Assembly (NCBI GenBank): GCA_964473485.1
Contig: CAYYPH010000006.1
Location: 1-64,000, forward strand
Direction of reading: 5' to 3'
Source: CAIVAT01 sp964473485
Lineage (GTDB): Bacteria; Bacteroidota; Bacteroidia; Bacteroidales; FEN-979
Length of the DNA stretch: 64,000 bases
Each line of letters begins with the position of its first letter. The stretch's first letter is position 1. A model generated the notes under the pieces. It saw only the letters and a list, made by a program, of their open reading frames with translations. It was not told where the DNA came from and ran no database searches. Below are positions 24,268 through 32,679 of this stretch, one piece after another. Position numbers and translations under genes: made by a program.

Positions 24268-26478
24268 ATGTTCCGCAAAATCATCCTGGTGCTTCTCCTG
24301 GCCATGCCGGCAGTGTTTGCACAAACAGCCATCGTGCCCGAAAACACAGCCCGCAGAGTGGCTGAATCGTTCTATTTTGACAGGCTGGGCCAGTTCAGAC
24401 CGATCGATGTTGCAGAGGTCCGTATCACCGGAATTAATACCGTCGTTATTGCAGGCCGGCCTGTCTATTACATTTTCAACATGGAGCCCGCCGGTTATGT
24501 CATCGTTTCGGCCAGTGACGCCGTGATCCCGGTTCTCGCGTACTCGTTCGACGGCGTTTACCGGCAGGAGAATGCTCCGCCGCAGTTCACCGCCTGGATG
24601 AAACAGTACGAAGACCAGATCATAGCGGCCGTAGACGGAATGATTACCGGAGATGCCAACGTGCAGGCGCTCTGGAAGAAGTATGACCGCAATATTGCCG
24701 TTTTCAGCAAGGAAGAATCCACTGGGATAAAACCGGCGAACGAAGGCGGAACCGGCAACACCTGGAACGGAGCGACTTCACATGCGGAAGCCGGAAAAGA
24801 AAAACGCGGCTTCGTGGCCCCCCTGATTTACTCGAACTGGAACCAGAATGCACCCTACAACGAACAATGCCCCCCTGATCCCGCAGGGCCCGGCGGTCAT
24901 ACCTACGCTGGATGCGTGCCGGTTTGCATGGGGCAGCTGATGTACTATTACCGCTGGCCAAAAACCGGAACCGGCAGCTATTCCTACACCGACCCGAAGT
25001 ACGGGACCCTTTCTGCCGATTTCGGGAACACGACGTACGACTGGGACAACATGACCAACACCATCACGGCAAGCAATCCCGGGATCAGCCTGTTGCTTTA
25101 CCACCTGGGGGTCTCGTGCGACCTGGTGTACGGTCCCGACGGTTCAGGCATGTACAACCATAAAGCAGCCTATTCACTGCGTACCTATTTTAAATATTCG
25201 CCCGAAACACAGTATGTCTATCGCGACAGCACGAACCTTGACTGGGACAGCATCCTGATCGCCCACCTCGACCGGAAGATGCCCATGTATTACGCCGGAT
25301 GGTCGGTTCCGAACATAAACGGCCACGCTTTCGTGTGCGACGGATACCAGGATACGGCCTATTTTCACTTCAACTTCGGCTGGAGCGGACAGAACAACGG
25401 TTATTTCTACACCAACAACCTGATCGTGGGCGGTAACAACTTCAACCTGGCCCAGGAGGTCATCATCAACGCCTTCCCCGACACGGTCAATTATCAATAC
25501 CCGGAATACTGTGCCGGGATGAAATCATTGACGTACAATGCCGGCAGCCTTACCGACGGCAGCGGTCCCGCAAACCCCTGCCAGCCGGGCGCTGATTGCT
25601 CGTGGCTGATAGATCCGCAAACCTCATCCGATTCCGTTACAAGTATTACACTGACTTTCAACCAGGTAAATCTCTCCAACGGGGACCTGCTCAGGATATG
25701 GGACGGCGGATCAGAGAGCGCCCCGCTGCTTGCATCCTTTAACGCCGATACCCTTCCCGCGCCCATAACCGGCACCAGTAACCGGATGTTCATCAGGTTC
25801 ACCAGTGCATCGGGCAGCACGGGCCAGGGATGGTACGCCACCTATAAAACAAAAGCTCCGGTATGGTGCACCGGTACGCAATCGATCACCGCCGATACCC
25901 TGGTTTTGACCAATGGCAGCATGGGGTTCAACTATCAGAACAACACTGTTTGCCGTTGGAAAATTCAGTCGAAAAGCGGACTTCCGCTCACCTTGCATTT
26001 CCGGAAATTCGACACCGAGCCCGATCGCGACTACCTGAAGATATATGATCAGGCTGACGGGAGCCTGCTTGCCGATCTGTCGGGGCATTACACGGCAGGC
26101 GGCCTGCCCGACTCTGTAACCGCCCAGAGCGGCAAAGTGCTGCTGATCTTCATGACCAACAACAGCGTGACCGCCAAGGGCTGGGAGATCTATTATCCAA
26201 GGCAAACCACCGGTGTACCGGCAGATCCTGCCGTAAATCTGACCGTTTTCCCGAACCCTGCTTCCGGTTTGCTATATCTGACAATGACCCCAGGAAGCGG
26301 TTATTCGCATTACACGCTGCATGATTGCCTGGGAACAGCCAGGCGTTCCGGTAACCTGCCCACAGTGAAAACCGGCGAACCTGTGGTGATCCACGTTGAA
26401 GGATTGTCAAAAGGGCTGTATTTTCTCAGGGCATACTCCCCCACCGGGAACCTCACAAGGAAGATCATTGTTGAATGA
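24268..26478 (+). CDS. Secreted C10 (streptopain-type) cysteine peptidase, paralog 2, with T9SS CTD
   Basis: 736 residues with signal peptide MFRKIILVLLLAMPAVFAQ. Its domain order equals that of the upstream gene: propeptide, C10 protease, two CUB-like modules (YCAGMKSLTYNAGSLTDGSG; WCTGTQSITADTL), type A sorting domain (LTVFPNPASGLLYLTM, KGLYFLRAY). Catalytic Cys 216 (TYAGCVPVCMGQ) and His 353 (NGHAFVCDGYQ) are seen. It differs by a second Cys at 220 and a longer, low-complexity linker between propeptide and protease (about 145-185). The start is 59 nt after the upstream stop, beyond a hairpin. Its TGA lies next to the convergent stop of the following gene with no gap. Confidence 0.93.
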   Translation: MFRKIILVLLLAMPAVFAQTAIVPENTARRVAESFYFDRLGQFRPIDVAEVRITGINTVVIAGRPVYYIFNMEPAGYVIVSASDAVIPVLAYSFDGVYRQENAPPQFTAWMKQYEDQIIAAVDGMITGDANVQALWKKYDRNIAVFSKEESTGIKPANEGGTGNTWNGATSHAEAGKEKRGFVAPLIYSNWNQNAPYNEQCPPDPAGPGGHTYAGCVPVCMGQLMYYYRWPKTGTGSYSYTDPKYGTLSADFGNTTYDWDNMTNTITASNPGISLLLYHLGVSCDLVYGPDGSGMYNHKAAYSLRTYFKYSPETQYVYRDSTNLDWDSILIAHLDRKMPMYYAGWSVPNINGHAFVCDGYQDTAYFHFNFGWSGQNNGYFYTNNLIVGGNNFNLAQEVIINAFPDTVNYQYPEYCAGMKSLTYNAGSLTDGSGPANPCQPGADCSWLIDPQTSSDSVTSITLTFNQVNLSNGDLLRIWDGGSESAPLLASFNADTLPAPITGTSNRMFIRFTSASGSTGQGWYATYKTKAPVWCTGTQSITADTLVLTNGSMGFNYQNNTVCRWKIQSKSGLPLTLHFRKFDTEPDRDYLKIYDQADGSLLADLSGHYTAGGLPDSVTAQSGKVLLIFMTNNSVTAKGWEIYYPRQTTGVPADPAVNLTVFPNPASGLLYLTMTPGSGYSHYTLHDCLGTARRSGNLPTVKTGEPVVIHVEGLSKGLYFLRAYSPTGNLTRKIIVE

Positions 26479-26892
26479 TCAGGGTTTCGCCTCCTGATAG
26501 AGCAGGTCGACCTCTCCTTTATTTTTAATACATTCCATGAGCCGGTGCTTGAGTTTCCAGCAGGTCATCTGCCGTAATTCAATCTGCCGCGATAATTCAT
26601 AACTGGAGACCTGCGGATTGTGACATACCATGTAAACGATCCTGAAGGCTTCGGTAATGGGGATGTGGCACCGGTGAAAAATCGTGTGGGCGGTGGCCGA
26701 CTCCTCATGTTTACACCGGGTGCACCTTCGCGAAAAGGGAGATTTTCCCTTACAATAATTAGTATGTCCGCACTTACGGCAGGTGTAGCCCTGGTCCCAT
26801 TTCCGACCGGCAAGAAACTGCAGACATGCTTCCTCGGTGTCGAAATACCCCGAAAGTTGTTCTATATCAAGCTCTTTAAATGATATCGCCAT
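26479..26892 (-). CDS. Stand-alone IS1595-type transposase zinc-ribbon protein
   Basis: A 137-residue protein from the ATG at 26892; a TTG at 26904 would add four residues. Residues about 20-70 show the N-terminal zinc ribbon of IS1595/ISXO2 transposases: FDTEEACLQFLAGRKW, then CRKC and CTRC pairs separated by YCKGKSPFSRR, followed by THTIFH-like ATAHTIFHRCHIP and a helical region. The DDE catalytic domain that normally follows is absent and no terminal inverted repeats were seen. It may be a remnant, or a domesticated DNA-binding protein. The ORF is intact, and its stop abuts that of the C10 peptidase. Confidence 0.75.
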   Translation of the reverse strand: MAISFKELDIEQLSGYFDTEEACLQFLAGRKWDQGYTCRKCGHTNYCKGKSPFSRRCTRCKHEESATAHTIFHRCHIPITEAFRIVYMVCHNPQVSSYELSRQIELRQMTCWKLKHRLMECIKNKGEVDLLYQEAKP

Positions 26893-26964
26893 AACGGAGA
26901 TCAATATTGTGATGCAAAATTAAAAAAAATGGTGATACTTATGCGATTTATTGTAAAAAAGTTT

Positions 26965-26972
26965 TATCTTTG
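26965..26972 (+). promoter_or_regulatory. -7 promoter box (TATCTTTG) of the thioredoxin genes
   Basis: TATCTTTG matches TAnnTTTG 31 nt before the ATG at 27004. Confidence 0.5.
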
Positions 26973-27003
26973 CAGCGTCATTCATTAAACAAACGAACCC
27001 CAT

Positions 27004-27489
27004 ATGAAAAAACTCACATTTCTTCTCCTGTTTTCAGTTGCTCTCAGCCTGAGTGCATGCAGTGGCAACAACACTACCGGCGACAATGCCAATACCGGAA
27101 CTGCAAGTACGGAAGGCACTGTTGTGAAACTGACGGCCGAATCGTTCAAGAAACTGGTCTGGGATTACAAGAAAAACCCGAATGAATGGGTATATGCCGG
27201 TGATCAGCCTTGTATCATCGATTTCTACGCCGACTGGTGCCGTCCATGTAAAATGATTGCCCCGATCATGGAAGAACTTTCAAAGGAGTACAAGGGAAAA
27301 GTAAGAATTTACAAGGTAAACACGGATGAGCAGCGCGAACTCGCCGGACTCTTCAATGTAAGTTCAATACCGGCTATCCTGTTTGTTCCGAAGAACGGCA
27401 AACCCCAGATGTCGGTTGGCGCCATGCAGAAACCTGCTTACGTGGAGGCCATCAACTCGGTGTTGCTGGGTCAGGGCGGCGCGAAATAA
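27004..27489 (+). CDS. Thioredoxin-fold lipoprotein (CRPC active site)
   Basis: 161 residues with a lipoprotein signal peptide (LSLSAC, Cys 19), a short Asn/Thr/Gly-rich linker and a thioredoxin fold. The active site is WCRPC (Cys 79 and Cys 82), with the cis-Pro in SSIPAILF. It probably reduces or isomerises disulfides of exported proteins on the periplasmic side. It is clearly homologous to the next gene along the whole thioredoxin domain (FYADWC, PQM.VGA), indicating tandem duplication. The CRPC centre differs from the CGPC of its sister. Gap to the next gene 80 nt. Confidence 0.9.
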   Translation: MKKLTFLLLFSVALSLSACSGNNTTGDNANTGTASTEGTVVKLTAESFKKLVWDYKKNPNEWVYAGDQPCIIDFYADWCRPCKMIAPIMEELSKEYKGKVRIYKVNTDEQRELAGLFNVSSIPAILFVPKNGKPQMSVGAMQKPAYVEAINSVLLGQGGAK

Positions 27490-27569
27490 AAATCACTGCA
27501 CGGCAGCAGTAAGGCTGCCATGCATTAAACAATCCGAATTAAATACATCAATACTTAATATCCGATACA

Positions 27570-27935
27570 ATGATTGAACATCTGACAAAACAGACTTTTC
27601 TTGATAAGGTCTTCAACTATGAAAAAAACCAGGATTGGAAGTTCGAGGGAACCCTTCCCTGCATCATCGATTTTTATGCTGACTGGTGCGGACCCTGCAA
27701 GATGGTTGCACCGATCCTGGAAGAGCTGGCCGTTGAGTACGACGGTAAAATAAATATCTACAAGATTGACACGGAAGCTGAACAGGAACTGGCCGGGGCT
27801 TTCGGCATCCGCAGCATTCCCTCCATGCTTTTCGTTCCGATGAACGACCAGCCGCAGATGGCTGTCGGCGCATTGCCGAAAGATGCACTGAAGAAAGCCA
27901 TCGGTGATGTGCTTCTGAAAAACGCAGCCAACTGA
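27570..27935 (+). CDS. trxA: Cytoplasmic thioredoxin (CGPC active site)
   Basis: 121 residues without a signal peptide, with the canonical WCGPC motif (Cys 40 and 43), FYADW and the cis-Pro loop RSIPSMLF. It would reduce cytoplasmic disulfides, presumably with thioredoxin reductase. Its N-terminus is slightly longer than E. coli TrxA, with an inserted NYEKNQDWKFEG segment shared with the lipoprotein sister upstream. Probably co-transcribed with it. A 10-bp hairpin follows. Confidence 0.9.
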   Translation: MIEHLTKQTFLDKVFNYEKNQDWKFEGTLPCIIDFYADWCGPCKMVAPILEELAVEYDGKINIYKIDTEAEQELAGAFGIRSIPSMLFVPMNDQPQMAVGALPKDALKKAIGDVLLKNAAN

Positions 27936-27949
27936 TGGTAAAACCCTTA

Positions 27950-27978
27950 GGCCGTTCCGTGTAATACCCGGAACGGCC
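27950..27978 (+). terminator. Hairpin downstream of trxA
   Basis: Stem GGCCGTTCCG/CGGAACGGCC (10 bp, 9-nt loop) 14 nt after the stop. There is no T-run, so termination would be weak or Rho-assisted. Confidence 0.55.
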
Positions 27979-27999
27979 TTCGGTCATGCCCGCAGTGTT

Positions 28000-28620
28000 A
28001 TGAACATCCTCGTTCCGACCGCCTACCTCCCTCCTGTTGGGTATATGGCATGCCTGGTCTCCTGCGAGGCACGTATCGAGGTCTGCGAGACTTATCCCAA
28101 ACAAACCATCCGCAATCACTGTATCATATACGGCCCTAACGGCAGTCAGCAACTCAGCGTGCCGGTCGAACGGGTCAACGGGAACCACACCGCGACGAAA
28201 GATATCAGGATCTCCAACCACCAGGATTGGCAAAGAATTCACTGGCGAACCATAGAAACGGCGTACAACAATTCGCCGTTTTTTCTTTTTTACCGAGATT
28301 ATTTCCAGCCGGTTTATGAGCGAACCACCGGTTGGCTTACCGATCTGAACGATGAACTGCTTCAGATCATTTCCAGTTGCCTCAAGGTTGAACTTAAAAC
28401 CTCCTTCACAGAAAAATACGAGAGATCGCCTGAAGGGATCACTGACCTCCGGAAGGAGAGATTCAGGTATCTGGGTACCGGTACATCCGCCTTTCATCGT
28501 TACCCGCAGGTGTTTGAACCAGTGCATGGTTTCATAACCAACCTCAGCATCATCGACCTCATCTTCAATCTTGGCCCCGAATCACTTACATACCTCAGGT
28601 CAATTCAACCAAAGGTATAA
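28000..28620 (+). CDS. WbqC-like family protein
   Basis: 206 residues, soluble, no signal peptide. The sequence (LVPTAYLPPVGYMACL, QTIRNHCIIYGPNGSQQLSV, HWRTIETAYNNSPFF, YF.PVYE) matches the WbqC family, found in many surface polysaccharide regions and often in Bacteroidota housekeeping clusters, with a glycosyl- or acyl-transfer related role that is not settled. The ATG at 28000 follows a hairpin by about 20 nt. No polysaccharide genes are adjacent here. Confidence 0.8.
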   Translation: MNILVPTAYLPPVGYMACLVSCEARIEVCETYPKQTIRNHCIIYGPNGSQQLSVPVERVNGNHTATKDIRISNHQDWQRIHWRTIETAYNNSPFFLFYRDYFQPVYERTTGWLTDLNDELLQIISSCLKVELKTSFTEKYERSPEGITDLRKERFRYLGTGTSAFHRYPQVFEPVHGFITNLSIIDLIFNLGPESLTYLRSIQPKV

Positions 28621-28711
28621 ACCTACACGGCCTGAACAATTTCCGGGATTATTGACTTATCTTTATGCCCGAAATTGACAGTTTCATGGTAATCATTCAA
28701 CACCGGATCTT

Positions 28712-29164
28712 ATGAAAGCAATGACCTCCGCCATTTTTCCATTTCTGATGCTGATTTTGTTCAGCACCGGCATACAGGAAACTTTCGGCCAGATTTACCA
28801 GCCTATCGTATTTACGGCCCCCTGCGATTCTTTCGCCATATTCAACATGCCGACCCATCCTGCAAGAATTAAAAACAACATTCCGGCCCTCGACTCGCTG
28901 ATCAACAAAACCATCAGCCGGCAGCCCGAGGACCGGGAGGTTACCGCCTATTACCATTACAACTTTTATATCGACTGCCAGGGCCGGTTCGTGGCTTCGA
29001 CCCTCGAAACCTACGACGGCACCCAAGGCATGGGTTACCGCATCCTCAAATTGCTGAACACCCACGTAAAATGGGAACCAGCCCTGCAAAGCGACCAGCC
29101 TGTGAACACGATGGTCAAAGTGAGCGCCACGGTCAAAAAAGGAAAGATCTACATCGTTCCCTGA
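28712..29164 (+). CDS. Periplasmic TonB C-terminal-like protein
   Basis: 150 residues with a signal peptide (ends ETFGQ near residue 27). The C-terminal half shows the beta-alpha-beta pattern of the TonB C-terminal domain (FYIDCQGRFVAS, ILKLLNTHVKWEPALQ, PVNTMVKVSATV). The TonB membrane anchor and Pro-rich spacer are missing; the start is a cleavable signal peptide instead. It is therefore likely a secreted or periplasmic stand-alone TonB-C module rather than a working TonB. It precedes feoAB, which also deals with iron, but the link is inferred. Confidence 0.7.
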   Translation: MKAMTSAIFPFLMLILFSTGIQETFGQIYQPIVFTAPCDSFAIFNMPTHPARIKNNIPALDSLINKTISRQPEDREVTAYYHYNFYIDCQGRFVASTLETYDGTQGMGYRILKLLNTHVKWEPALQSDQPVNTMVKVSATVKKGKIYIVP

Positions 29165-29220
29165 GACACGGATTTTACCAAAATTTCCGGTTAAGATCGT
29201 CAGGGTAATGCAATTTTTCT

Positions 29221-29228
29221 TACTTTTG
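29221..29228 (+). promoter_or_regulatory. -7 promoter box (TACTTTTG) of the feo genes
   Basis: TACTTTTG matches TAnnTTTG and ends 20 nt before the TTG start of feoAB. No obvious Fur palindrome was identified by eye. Confidence 0.45.
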
Positions 29229-29248
29229 CTTAATTTGATCTAAATTAA

Positions 29249-31645
29249 TTGAAAACCCTCCTCGATCTTACCCAGGGCGAAACTGCAGTCATCATCAAGG
29301 TGCGCGGTCGCGGTTCGTTTCGAAAACGGATCACCGAAATGGGATTCGTTAAAGGCAAACGCGTTACCGTGATCAAAGCCGCTCCCCTGCAGGATCCCAT
29401 TGAGTATAAAATACTGCAGTCGCACGTTTCGCTTCGTCGCAGAGAATCGGCGCTCATTGAGGTGGCTTCAGATCCGGACGACATAGATCGTCCCGGGCAA
29501 TTGAGCGATACCGGTGATACAGGCAGCACCTTCGAAACTTCAACAGTTTTCAACGGGATCATCGAGCGTGTTAAAACGATCGACGTGGCGCTGGTCGGCA
29601 ACCCAAACTGCGGAAAGACAACGCTCTTCAACAATGCATCTGGAGCGCGAGAGCGGGTTGGCAATTTCAGCGGGGTTACGGTCGATTCAAAAATTGCCAA
29701 AGCAAAACACGGCGGGTACACCTTCAACATTACCGATCTTCCCGGCACATACTCCATGACGGCCTGGTCGCCCGAAGAGCTGTTCGTTCGCCGCCACATC
29801 CTCGACAAGGCCCCCGACATCGTAGTGAACGTGGTCGACGCTTCAAATCTTGAACGAAACCTATACCTTACAACCCAGCTCATCGATATGGACATCAGGG
29901 TGGTCATTGCCCTGAACATGTACGATGAATTTGAAGGAAAAGGCCACGCCATTGATTACCGTTCTCTCGGTCAGTTGCTGGGGATTCCGGTTATCCCGAC
30001 AATAGGTTCCAAAGGGCAGGGAATAACGGAATTGTTCAATCGCCTGATTGAGGTTTATGAAGGCCGCGACAGGGTGGTGCGGCATGTTCACATCAACTAT
30101 GGCACTGAGCTGGAACGATCCATCAACAGGATCCAGGAGATTCTCCGGCGCGACGAAGAGCTTGCCAGCCGGATATCCACCCGTTACCTGAGTATAAAAC
30201 TGCTGGAAAAGGACCAGGAAACCTATGATTTTCTGACCTCTTCGCCATTCTCGAAAGAAATCGGCGAGATGGCCCGGAAGGAGGTACACCGGCTCGAAAG
30301 CAACTACCTGGACGACTCGGCCACCCTGGTCACCGATGCGAAATATGGATTCATTGCAGGGGCCTTGAAGGAGACCCTCACCCTGAACAAAAAGGCAGAT
30401 CATTCCCGGTCGACCAGCGACCTGATCGACCGGATACTGACCCATAAATGGTTCGGGTTCCCGGTGTTCATCCTGTTCCTCTGGGTCATGTTCCAGTCGA
30501 CCTTCACCGTGGGCCAGTACCCCCAGGATTGGATCGACAGCCTTGTTGGCTTTACCGCCGATGGCCTGCAGGGGCTGATCCCTCCGGGCCCGCTCAAGGA
30601 CCTCCTGATCGATGGCATCATCAACGGGGTAGGCAGCGTGATCGTATTTCTTCCGAACATACTTATCCTTTTCTTCTTTATCTCGCTGATGGAAGACACC
30701 GGGTATATGGCCAGAGCAGCATTTATCATGGACAAGCTCATGCACCGCATCGGATTGCACGGCCAGTCGTTCATCCCGCTTATCATGGGGTTCGGTTGCA
30801 ACGTACCGGCCATCATGACGACACGTACGCTGAAAGACCGGAATGACCGTCTGCTCACCATGCTCATCAACCCGTTTATGTCGTGCAGCGCCCGTCTCCC
30901 GGTTTATATTCTCATCGCCGGGGCCGTATTTCCCCACCACGCAGGCAATGTGATCTTCGGGCTTTACATTACCGGCATTGTCCTGGCCATCCTGATCTCA
31001 CTCATCCTGAAAAAGATCTTTTTCAAAAGCAAGGAGGCTCCCTTCGTCATGGAGTTGCCGCCCTACCGTATGCCGACCATGACGGTCATCTTCAGGCACA
31101 TGTGGGACAACGGCCAGCAATATCTCCGGAAAATGGGAGGCATCATACTGATCGCCGTCATCCTGATCTGGGCCCTTGAGTATTTCCCCGGCGGCAGTTC
31201 CGTACCGCCCGAAGAGCGGCTGCAACAATCGTACATCAGCAAGCTCGGGAAAGCAATTGAACCTATGATCGAACCCCTGGGATTCGACTGGAGGATGGGC
31301 GTCAGCCTGATCACCGGTGCAGCGGCAAAGGAGGTGGTGGTCAGCACCATGGGGGTATTGTTCAGTGATCATTCCGGCGACGGGGAGGCCCAAAACCTTC
31401 CTGAACAGCTCAGAACTGCGACTTACCAGTCGGGGTCTGACGCCGGGAAGCCGCTTTTCACACCGCTGGTCAGCATCTCATACCTGGTTTTCATTCTAAT
31501 ATACATGCCCTGCATCGCAGTATTCGCCACGGTGAAACGCGAGTCGGGATCCTGGAAATGGGCCCTTTTCCTGATCACCTACACTACACTGCTGGCCTGG
31601 GTGCTTTCGTTCGGGGTCTACCAGATCGGTTTACTAATCTTTTAA
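29249..31645 (+). CDS. feoB: FeoA-FeoB fusion, ferrous iron transporter
   Basis: 798 residues. Residues 1-80 are a FeoA SH3-like domain (LDLTQGETAVIIKVRGRG). FeoB follows, with a GTPase domain from about residue 110 (G1 GNPNCGKTT at 117, G3 DLPGTYS, G4 NMYDE) and the polytopic membrane core containing two Gate-like regions (GFGCNVPAIMTTRTL, NPFMSCSARLPVY). It imports Fe2+ across the inner membrane. The start is TTG: an in-frame TAA lies directly before it (29246-29248) and no ATG occurs before the FeoA motif. FeoA-FeoB fusions are known in Bacteroidota. The next gene follows after 4 nt. Confidence 0.95.
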   Translation: MKTLLDLTQGETAVIIKVRGRGSFRKRITEMGFVKGKRVTVIKAAPLQDPIEYKILQSHVSLRRRESALIEVASDPDDIDRPGQLSDTGDTGSTFETSTVFNGIIERVKTIDVALVGNPNCGKTTLFNNASGARERVGNFSGVTVDSKIAKAKHGGYTFNITDLPGTYSMTAWSPEELFVRRHILDKAPDIVVNVVDASNLERNLYLTTQLIDMDIRVVIALNMYDEFEGKGHAIDYRSLGQLLGIPVIPTIGSKGQGITELFNRLIEVYEGRDRVVRHVHINYGTELERSINRIQEILRRDEELASRISTRYLSIKLLEKDQETYDFLTSSPFSKEIGEMARKEVHRLESNYLDDSATLVTDAKYGFIAGALKETLTLNKKADHSRSTSDLIDRILTHKWFGFPVFILFLWVMFQSTFTVGQYPQDWIDSLVGFTADGLQGLIPPGPLKDLLIDGIINGVGSVIVFLPNILILFFFISLMEDTGYMARAAFIMDKLMHRIGLHGQSFIPLIMGFGCNVPAIMTTRTLKDRNDRLLTMLINPFMSCSARLPVYILIAGAVFPHHAGNVIFGLYITGIVLAILISLILKKIFFKSKEAPFVMELPPYRMPTMTVIFRHMWDNGQQYLRKMGGIILIAVILIWALEYFPGGSSVPPEERLQQSYISKLGKAIEPMIEPLGFDWRMGVSLITGAAAKEVVVSTMGVLFSDHSGDGEAQNLPEQLRTATYQSGSDAGKPLFTPLVSISYLVFILIYMPCIAVFATVKRESGSWKWALFLITYTTLLAWVLSFGVYQIGLLIF

Positions 31646-31649
31646 TAAC

Positions 31650-31826
31650 ATGGACTGGCAACTAATTATCGTTTATATCATCATTGCTTATGCGGTTGTT
31701 ATTACATTTGTAAGGATGTTCAGATTTTTCGAAAAACCTGCCCAACATTGTTCCGGTTGCACCCAGTCGGCCAAAGGCTGCACGCTGGAACAACTGAAGC
31801 AGGAGATCCGGGCAAAGGCTAAATAA
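31650..31826 (+). CDS. Small FeoB-associated Cys-rich membrane protein
   Basis: A 58-residue protein starting at the ATG at 31650, 4 nt after feoB. One N-terminal membrane helix (residues about 4-21, LIIVYIIIAYAVVITFV) is followed by a Cys motif HCSGCTQSAKGC (Cys 34, 37, 44) and a charged tail. This matches the FeoB-associated Cys-rich membrane protein family, often encoded directly after feoB. It may help metal handling or act as an FeoC-like partner. Being so short, it is easily missed. Confidence 0.85.
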   Translation: MDWQLIIVYIIIAYAVVITFVRMFRFFEKPAQHCSGCTQSAKGCTLEQLKQEIRAKAK

Positions 31827-31842
31827 TTCAACACCCGATTCT

Positions 31843-32679
31843 ATGCGCTCAGGCATTTGTTTACAGGCCCTGGTCCCTGTCAGGTCATCACCTGCCCATA
31901 CCTCCGAGATGGTCAACCAATTGCTTTTCGGTGAGATTTTCCGTATCGGGGAAACGGCCGGACCCTGGGTAAGGATAGAAACCGAGTGGGACAGCTACCC
32001 GGGCTGGATCCATGCTGCCCAATGTTCTGAGCTGTCCCCCGCTGAATACTTACGCATTGCAGGATCAGAGCCGGCTGTTGTGACAGGTTTGATAGCCTGG
32101 TTAAAAAGCGACGGTGGAATTGAATTCCCGGTAGTTAAAGGAAGTTCCTTGCCGGGGCTTCAGGATCTGAAATTCAGGATTTCAGGCGAAGTTTATACGG
32201 TGACCGGAGCGTGCAGGATGGTAAGCCCCCAGGCTACAGTCAGGGAGTTTCCGGCACCAGCAGCAAGGTCACTCCGGCTGGGGATGGTCGATGCGGCCCA
32301 GAGCTACCTGCACGCCCCGTACCTCTGGGGAGGGCGTTCGCCCTTCGGGATCGACTGCTCAGGCCTGGTGCAGATTGCACTGAAATTAAACGGAATACCG
32401 ATCGACCGTGATGCTTCGCAGCAGGCTGCCCGGGGCGAAATGGTGAACCTGCTGAATGAGGCGTTGCCCGGCGACCTGGCATTTTTCGACAACGATGAAG
32501 GCCATATCACCCATGTCGGCATAATGATAGACGAATCAACGGTGATCCATTGCTCAGGCGCTGTCCGCATCGACCCCATTGACCATTTCGGGATATTTAA
32601 CAGGAGCACCGGACAGTATTCGCACCGGCTGCGCCTCATCCGCAGGATCATCAGGCATGAAGAGAACCGGGATGCTTAA
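31843..32679 (+). CDS. NlpC/P60 (C40) endopeptidase with N-terminal SH3b domains
   Basis: 278 residues, no signal peptide. N-terminal bacterial SH3-type segments (LVPVRSSPAHTSEMVNQLLFG, WVRIETEWDSYPGWI) precede a C40 domain with catalytic Cys 172 (GIDCSGLVQIA), His 224 (HVGIM) and His 236 (IHCSG). The layout matches cytoplasmic dipeptidyl-peptidase VI/YkfC-like enzymes that cut gamma-D-Glu-diamino acid bonds of recycled cell-wall peptides. It lies 16 nt after the small Feo gene, so it may be co-transcribed. Its 3' end overlaps the convergent barrel gene by 4 nt. Confidence 0.9.
   Translation: MRSGICLQALVPVRSSPAHTSEMVNQLLFGEIFRIGETAGPWVRIETEWDSYPGWIHAAQCSELSPAEYLRIAGSEPAVVTGLIAWLKSDGGIEFPVVKGSSLPGLQDLKFRISGEVYTVTGACRMVSPQATVREFPAPAARSLRLGMVDAAQSYLHAPYLWGGRSPFGIDCSGLVQIALKLNGIPIDRDASQQAARGEMVNLLNEALPGDLAFFDNDEGHITHVGIMIDESTVIHCSGAVRIDPIDHFGIFNRSTGQYSHRLRLIRRIIRHEENRDA

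Noticed and set aside
29861..30940. Minus-strand ORF of 359 residues inside feoB
   Set aside because: Antisense shadow of the FeoB GTPase and membrane region; no domain or start context.
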